Origin: CADEEN01 sp031389585
GTDB lineage: Bacteria; Pseudomonadota; Gammaproteobacteria; Burkholderiales; Burkholderiaceae_C
Direction: 5' to 3'
Assembly (NCBI GenBank): GCA_031389585.1
Contig: JANMSS010000249.1
Coordinates: 1-23,015 of the forward strand
Length of the DNA: 23,015 bases
This document shows positions 19,397 to 23,015 of the stretch, in pieces. The position numbers and the translations under genes were made by a program. Each line of letters begins with the position of its first letter. Position 1 is the first letter of the stretch. The notes below the pieces were generated by a model, which was given only the letters and a program-made list of their open reading frames with translations, did no database searches and was not told where the DNA came from.

Positions 19397-20224
19397 TCAG
19401 CCTGCGACTGCGCGGACTTGCATCAGCTGTGCCACCACCGCCGCGGCGATGACCTCGGGCTCCTTGCCGACCACGCCGGCCACGCCGATCGGGCAAGTCA
19501 CGCAGGCCAGTTCAGCCTCGCTGTAGCCCCGCGCCTCGAGCCGGTGCCGAAAGCTGCCCCACTTGCTCTTGCTGCCGATCAGACCGATGAACGGCAGGTC
19601 GGCGCGCTCGCGCTGGCGCTGCAGGCAGGCGGCAACGATGTCGAGATCCTCGGCGTGGGAAAAACTCATGATCAGCACGCGCGAATGGGCAGCGAGGTCG
19701 ACCACCGCTGCGTGCACCGGCGCCGAATGCTCGGGGTGAACCCAGCGCGGCAAGCCGTCAGGGAAGACCTCGTCGCGGCTGTCGATCCAGTGCACGCGCA
19801 CCGGCAAGGGCTGTAGCGCCTGCACGATCGCGCGGCCCACATGGCCGCCGCCGAACAGCACCACCGGCATGCGCCGGGCGCCGTCCTCGGCTTCGAGCCG
19901 TTGCCGAATGGCGGCTGCGTCTCCGGGGCCCGCGCGTTCGAAGCCCAGATGCACGACGCCGCCGCAGCACTGGCCCAGCGACGGGCCGAGCGCGAAGCGA
20001 TGCTGCGGTTCTATCGCCTCGCCGGCCAGCGCCCGCCGCGCCAGCGCAATGGCTTCGAACTCGAGATGACCGCCGCCGACCGTGCCGACGATGGCATTCG
20101 TGAACACGCCCATCCACGCGCCGACCTCGCGCGGCGCCGATCCCTTCGTCGAGACCACGCTCACCAGCACCGCCGGCTCGCGACCCAGCGGCTCGACGAA
20201 GGCGTCGATCAGCGATGGGGGCAT
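19397..20224 (-). CDS. xdhC: Xanthine dehydrogenase accessory protein XdhC
   Basis: A 275-residue protein that binds the molybdenum cofactor, promotes its sulfuration and inserts it into xanthine dehydrogenase. The N-terminal XdhC/CoxI domain shows VLVSVVSTKGSAPREVGAWM and GTVGGGHLEFEAIALAR, with the cysteine region LGQCCGGVVHLGFE typical of cofactor binding. The C-terminal Rossmann domain has VVLFGGGHVGRAIVQAL followed by VHWIDSRDEVFP, and ends with the ACVTCPIGVAGVVGKEPEVIAAAVVAQL pattern. The ATG at 20224 is used; a TTG at 20236 is the alternative. It lies 40 bases after the Bug gene and is the last gene of a minus-strand run starting at uraH. The dehydrogenase itself is not in the window. 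Confidence 0.94.
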   Translation of the reverse strand: MPPSLIDAFVEPLGREPAVLVSVVSTKGSAPREVGAWMGVFTNAIVGTVGGGHLEFEAIALARRALAGEAIEPQHRFALGPSLGQCCGGVVHLGFERAGPGDAAAIRQRLEAEDGARRMPVVLFGGGHVGRAIVQALQPLPVRVHWIDSRDEVFPDGLPRWVHPEHSAPVHAAVVDLAAHSRVLIMSFSHAEDLDIVAACLQRQRERADLPFIGLIGSKSKWGSFRHRLEARGYSEAELACVTCPIGVAGVVGKEPEVIAAAVVAQLMQVRAVAG

Positions 20225-20264
20225 GGCCTCAGGCAACGCCGCAGGCGCCTTGGGGCACCATGAT

Positions 20265-21227
20265 TTAAGGCTTGATGTCGGCAGCCTTGATTGCCGGGCC
20301 CCAGTCGGCCACCTGCTTGGCGACGAACTGGGTGAAGTCGGCGCTGCCCATCTTGACCGTGGTGACGCCGAGCTCCTCGAAGCGCTTGACGATCGCCGGG
20401 TCGGCGACGATGTCGGCCAGGGCCTTGCCGAGCTTGTCGGTCACGTCCTTGGGCAGACCGGCCGGGCCGGAGACGCCGAAGTAGTTTTCGGCGACCAGCT
20501 CGGGCAAGCCGAGCTCGACGACCGTCGGCACCTCGGGCAGCAAAGGCGAGCGCACGCGGGTCGTCACCGCCAGGGCCCGGATCTGGCCCGCCTTGACCAT
20601 CGGCACGAACGCCGTGATGACGTCGATGCCGACCGGAATCTGGCCGGCGATCAGGTCGGTGGTCATCGGCGCACCACCGCGATAGGGCACATGCGTCATC
20701 TGGATCTTCATCGCGCTTTTGGTCATCTCGCCGACGATGTGGCCGATCGATCCCGGCCCGCCGCTGCCGAAGGTGTAGCCGGGGGCGGCCGCGGCCTTGG
20801 GCAGGTCCTTCAGCGTGGCCGGGCCGGTCTTCGGATTGGCCATCAGCAGGACCGGTGCCACGCCGAGCATGGCCACATGGGTGAACTGCTTTACCGGGTC
20901 GTACGGCAACTTGGGCACCGTGAAGGGTCCGATCGAAGTCGGTGTCGAATTCGACAGCATCAGCGTGTAGCCATCGGGAGCAGCACGCACCACATCGGCG
21001 CCACCGATGGTGCCACCGGCACCCGGCTTGTTGTCGATGATCACCGCTTGGCCAAGCGCCTTGGCCAGCGGCTCTGAAATGACGCGGGCCACGATGTCAC
21101 TGGCGCCGCCCGACGAGAAGGTGACGACGATGCGGATCGGCCTCTCGGGCCACGCCGCTTGAGCGGCCAGTGGCACCGCGAGGGCGACAACGGCGGCGGC
21201 CGCGAGTGTCGAACGACGAACTGACAT
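20265..21227 (-). CDS. Bug family (TTT) substrate-binding protein in purine cluster
   Basis: A 320-residue periplasmic binding protein of the Bug/TctC family. A signal peptide (residues 1-24, ending AAQAA) precedes the standard mature start WPERPIRIVVTFSSGGASDIVARVI. Conserved ligand loops include GAGGTIGGADVVRAAPDGYT and FGSGGPGSIGHIVGEMTKS. The ATG at 21227 is chosen over 21269 because AAGGAGAT (minus strand, near 21233-21240) sits at ideal distance and the signal peptide starts there. It shares a strand and short gaps with uraH upstream (51 bases) and xdhC downstream (40 bases), so the ligand may be a purine, urate-related or ureide compound; that is inference from context. No TctA/TctB membrane genes are present in the window. 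Confidence 0.93.
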   Translation of the reverse strand: MSVRRSTLAAAAVVALAVPLAAQAAWPERPIRIVVTFSSGGASDIVARVISEPLAKALGQAVIIDNKPGAGGTIGGADVVRAAPDGYTLMLSNSTPTSIGPFTVPKLPYDPVKQFTHVAMLGVAPVLLMANPKTGPATLKDLPKAAAAPGYTFGSGGPGSIGHIVGEMTKSAMKIQMTHVPYRGGAPMTTDLIAGQIPVGIDVITAFVPMVKAGQIRALAVTTRVRSPLLPEVPTVVELGLPELVAENYFGVSGPAGLPKDVTDKLGKALADIVADPAIVKRFEELGVTTVKMGSADFTQFVAKQVADWGPAIKAADIKP

Positions 21228-21278
21228 GCTGATCTCCTTCTGGAGTGAACGAACTGACGATGTACGCAAAAAGCCTGC

Positions 21279-21632
21279 CTAGCTGCCGCGGTACGTGCTG
21301 TAGCTCCACGGGCTCACCAGCAGCGGCACGTGGTAGTGACCGGCGGCGTCGGCAATGCCGAAGTCGAGCGTGACCACATCGATGAATGGCGGGTCAGACA
21401 GCGCCGCGCCGCGGGCGCGGAAGTACGGCGCCACCTCGAATAACAGGCGATAGCGACCGACAACCATTGCTGCCGCATCGAGCAGCGGGCCGTCGCCGCG
21501 GCCATCGTGATTGAGCGTCAACTGGCGCAGCGTGACTGCGCCACTGGCGTCGATGCGCTGCAGCGTGACCTGCATGCCGACGGCCGCGCAGCCGTTGGCG
21601 GTGTCGAGCACATGGGTGCTGAGGTGTCCCAT
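21279..21632 (-). CDS. uraH: 5-hydroxyisourate hydrolase (transthyretin-like)
   Basis: A 117-residue cytoplasmic enzyme that hydrolyses 5-hydroxyisourate, the product of urate oxidation, on the way to allantoin. The three family signatures are present: the N-terminal STHVLDTANG with catalytic H7, R45 in NHDGRGDGPLL, and the C-terminal HYHVPLLVSPWSYSTYRGS, whose last four residues YRGS distinguish the hydrolase from transthyretin. The ATG at 21632 matches the usual N-terminus; an extension to 21755 is unlike the family and crosses a promoter. There is no clear ribosome binding site, and the predicted leader is short. The gene heads the minus-strand run with the Bug gene and xdhC. No signal peptide is present. 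Confidence 0.95.
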   Translation of the reverse strand: MGHLSTHVLDTANGCAAVGMQVTLQRIDASGAVTLRQLTLNHDGRGDGPLLDAAAMVVGRYRLLFEVAPYFRARGAALSDPPFIDVVTLDFGIADAAGHYHVPLLVSPWSYSTYRGS

Positions 21633-21664
21633 CGTGGGCAGGGCCAAGGAGCTGGGGTCGACAA

Positions 21665-21692
21665 ACTGTATACACTTTATCCGGGGCGTCAA
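21665..21692 (-). promoter_or_regulatory. uraH promoter with a TGTATACA palindrome over its -10 region
   Basis: On the minus strand TTGACG (21692-21687) is followed by 16 bases and TACAGT (21670-21665), a fair sigma-70 promoter starting transcription about 25 bases before the uraH ATG. The perfect palindrome TGTATACA at 21667-21674 overlaps the -10 box and resembles the half-conserved core of operators bound by GntR/FadR-type repressors. No regulator gene is in the window. Confidence 0.5.
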
Positions 21693-21739
21693 GACAGGGT
21701 TTCGACCGAATCGGCGGCGCCAGGCTGGTGCAAAACCGT

Positions 21740-21749
21740 AGTTCGAACT
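21740..21749. promoter_or_regulatory. Ten-base palindrome AGTTCGAACT in the divergent spacer
   Basis: A perfect ten-base palindrome lies 67 bases before the chosen start of the ABC binding-protein gene. It is flanked by GTGCAA (21728-21733) and its complement TTGCAC (21761-21766). It may be an operator for the plus-strand transporter, but short palindromes also occur by chance. Confidence 0.35.
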
Positions 21750-21815
21750 GGGCACGGAGCTTGCACAATGCCGTGATCCTCAATGTCCCCCCGCGCCACG
21801 CCACCGGAGCTGCCC

Positions 21816-22862
21816 ATGTCCTTTGCCCCTTCCCGATTGACCCGCCGCACAGCGCTCGCGCTGGCCCTGCTGACCGCGCCCTTTGCCGCGCTGGCGCAGA
21901 CCACCCCCATCAAGTTCCAGCTCGACTGGCGCTTCGAAGGCCCGGCCGCACTGTTCCTGGCCTCCGCCGCCAAGGGCTACTACAAGGACGCCAACCTCGA
22001 CGTCAGCATCGACGCCGGCAACGGCTCGGGTGGCACGGTGACGCGCGTGGCCTCGGGCACCTACGACATGGGTTTCGCCGACCTTGCCGCGCTGATGGAA
22101 TTCCACGCCAACAACCCCGACGCGCCGAACAAGCCGGTGGCGGTGATGATGGTCTACAACAACACGCCCGCCGCGGTGCTGGCGCTGAAGAAGAGCGGCA
22201 TCACCAAGCCGGCCGACCTGTCGGGCAAGAAGCTCGGCGCACCGGTGTTCGACGCCGGCCGACGCGCATTCCCGATCTTTGCCCAGGCCAACAGCGTGCA
22301 GAACGTAGCCTGGACGAGCATGGACCCACCGCTGCGCGAGACCATGCTGGTGCGCGGGGACATCGACGCCATCACCGGCTTTTCGTTCACGTCATTGCTG
22401 AACCTGGAAGCGCGCGGCGTGAAGGCCGAAGACGTGGTCATCCTGCCCTACGCCAGCCACGGCGTGAAGCTCTACGGCAACGTAATCATCGCCACGCCCA
22501 AGATGATCAAGGAGAACCCGGCAGCGGTGCGCGCCTTCCTGGTGGCCTTCAGCAAGGGCGCCAAGGAGGTGATGGCCAATCCCGACGCCGCGATCGAGTA
22601 TGTCAAGCAGCGCGACGGCATCATCAACGTCGACCTCGAGAAGCGCCGGCTGCGACTGGCGATCGACTCGGTCGTGGCCAGCGCCGACGCGCGCGCCGAA
22701 GGCTTCGGTCTGGCGCATGGCCCGCGCCTGTCGCTGATGGCGTCACAGGTCTCGGATGCCTTCGCCACCAAGAGCCGCGTCGACGCCGCGGCGGTGTGGA
22801 ACGGCGCCTTCCTGCCCAGCGCCGCCGAGCTCAACATCCTGCCGCCGCTGAAGAAGAAGTAA
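21816..22862 (+). CDS. ABC transporter substrate-binding protein, NMT1/THI5-like
   Basis: A 348-residue periplasmic binding protein of the NMT1/THI5/SsuA-like group, used for pyrimidine precursors, sulfonates, nitrate and other small molecules. The N-terminus SRLTRRTALALALLTAPFAALAQ is a likely twin-arginine-type signal peptide. The mature protein starts TTPIKFQLDWRFEGPAALFLASAAKGYYKDANLDVSID, the hallmark of the group, and continues with GSGGTVTRVASGTYDMGFADLAALMEF. The ATG at 21816 is preferred over 21783 because GGAG (21806-21809) lies six bases upstream. It is divergent from uraH and is followed 44 bases later by an ATPase gene. A purine or ureide ligand is suggested by the neighbours only. 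Confidence 0.9.
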   Translation: MSFAPSRLTRRTALALALLTAPFAALAQTTPIKFQLDWRFEGPAALFLASAAKGYYKDANLDVSIDAGNGSGGTVTRVASGTYDMGFADLAALMEFHANNPDAPNKPVAVMMVYNNTPAAVLALKKSGITKPADLSGKKLGAPVFDAGRRAFPIFAQANSVQNVAWTSMDPPLRETMLVRGDIDAITGFSFTSLLNLEARGVKAEDVVILPYASHGVKLYGNVIIATPKMIKENPAAVRAFLVAFSKGAKEVMANPDAAIEYVKQRDGIINVDLEKRRLRLAIDSVVASADARAEGFGLAHGPRLSLMASQVSDAFATKSRVDAAAVWNGAFLPSAAELNILPPLKKK

Positions 22863-22906
22863 GTGTCGCCGCGACAGCCGCGTCCGGGTTCCCGCCTGAC
22901 CGCCGC

Positions 22907-23015
22907 ATGACGGCCTTCGTCGACTTCCGCAAGGTCTGGCTGGCCTACAGCGACGAGTTGCAGGCCGCAGGCACCTACGCGGTCGAGGACATCAGCCTGT
23001 CGGTGACGGCGGGCG
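22907..23015 (+). CDS. ABC transporter ATP-binding protein (partial, cut by window end)
   Basis: The first 36 codons of an ABC ATPase: VDFRKVWLAYSDE..., then TYAVEDISLSVTAG, which is the strand pattern just before a Walker A loop. The window ends before the P-loop, so no catalytic motif is visible. It begins 44 bases after the binding-protein stop and is presumably the energy component of that importer; a permease gene is expected beyond the edge. Confidence 0.8.
   Translation, partial: MTAFVDFRKVWLAYSDELQAAGTYAVEDISLSVTAG

Overview
The window looks like the chromosome of a high-GC betaproteobacterium of the order Burkholderiales, probably near the Rubrivivax/Leptothrix/Comamonadaceae groups. 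The evidence is two Bug-type (tripartite tricarboxylate transporter) binding proteins, a Burkholderiales-type trimeric porin, the queG/tsaE/amiC neighbourhood, dense GC-rich coding sequence and the short interspersed CTTCGAC..GCTCAGG repeats. The genus is an inference. There are no rRNA, tRNA, CRISPR, phage or transposase genes, and no gene-free stretch exceeds 300 bases.

Layout. (1) 73-1914, minus strand: an ECF sigma factor, its overlapping short zinc-binding anti-sigma partner, and a Gfo/Idh/MocA oxidoreductase. (2) 2055-10268, plus strand: a tightly packed seven-gene run. It holds ynjB-, ynjC- and ynjD-like ABC importer genes, a ynjF-like CDP-alcohol phosphatidyltransferase, a fusion of a TVP38/DedA-type membrane domain to a flavin disulfide reductase, a DUF3047 protein, and an FAD oxidoreductase of the family often fused to SelD. 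This is the most interesting part: it resembles the uncharacterised E. coli ydjXYZ-ynjABCDEF locus, including its TVP38 component, but with the membrane protein fused to a reductase. (3) 10250-11950: a MarC-family membrane protein (minus) and a porin (plus) with a good terminator. (4) 12019-14604, minus: a chalcone-isomerase-like protein, a Bug binding protein and xerD. (5) 14712-18494: an AEC transporter converging on queG, which is divergent from and overlaps tsaE-amiC. (6) 18495-19396: a cysteine-dioxygenase gene enclosed by inverted copies of an interspersed repeat, where mutL would often be expected. (7) 19397-23015: uraH, a Bug protein and xdhC on the minus strand (purine breakdown), divergent from an NMT1/THI5-like ABC importer that runs off the window.

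How the genes may work together. The YnjBCD importer, the CDP-alcohol transferase and a DedA-superfamily membrane domain suggest uptake and membrane incorporation, or lipid handling, of an unknown compound, with two flavoproteins adding a redox step. This is inference; no substrate can be read from the sequence. In the last region, hydroxyisourate hydrolase and the molybdenum-cofactor loader XdhC point to oxidation of xanthine/urate, and both neighbouring binding proteins are candidates for purine or ureide uptake. The 24-base repeat has inserted twice in frame just after the signal peptide of the Bug protein at 12921-13943, so this repeat family has spread into a coding region.
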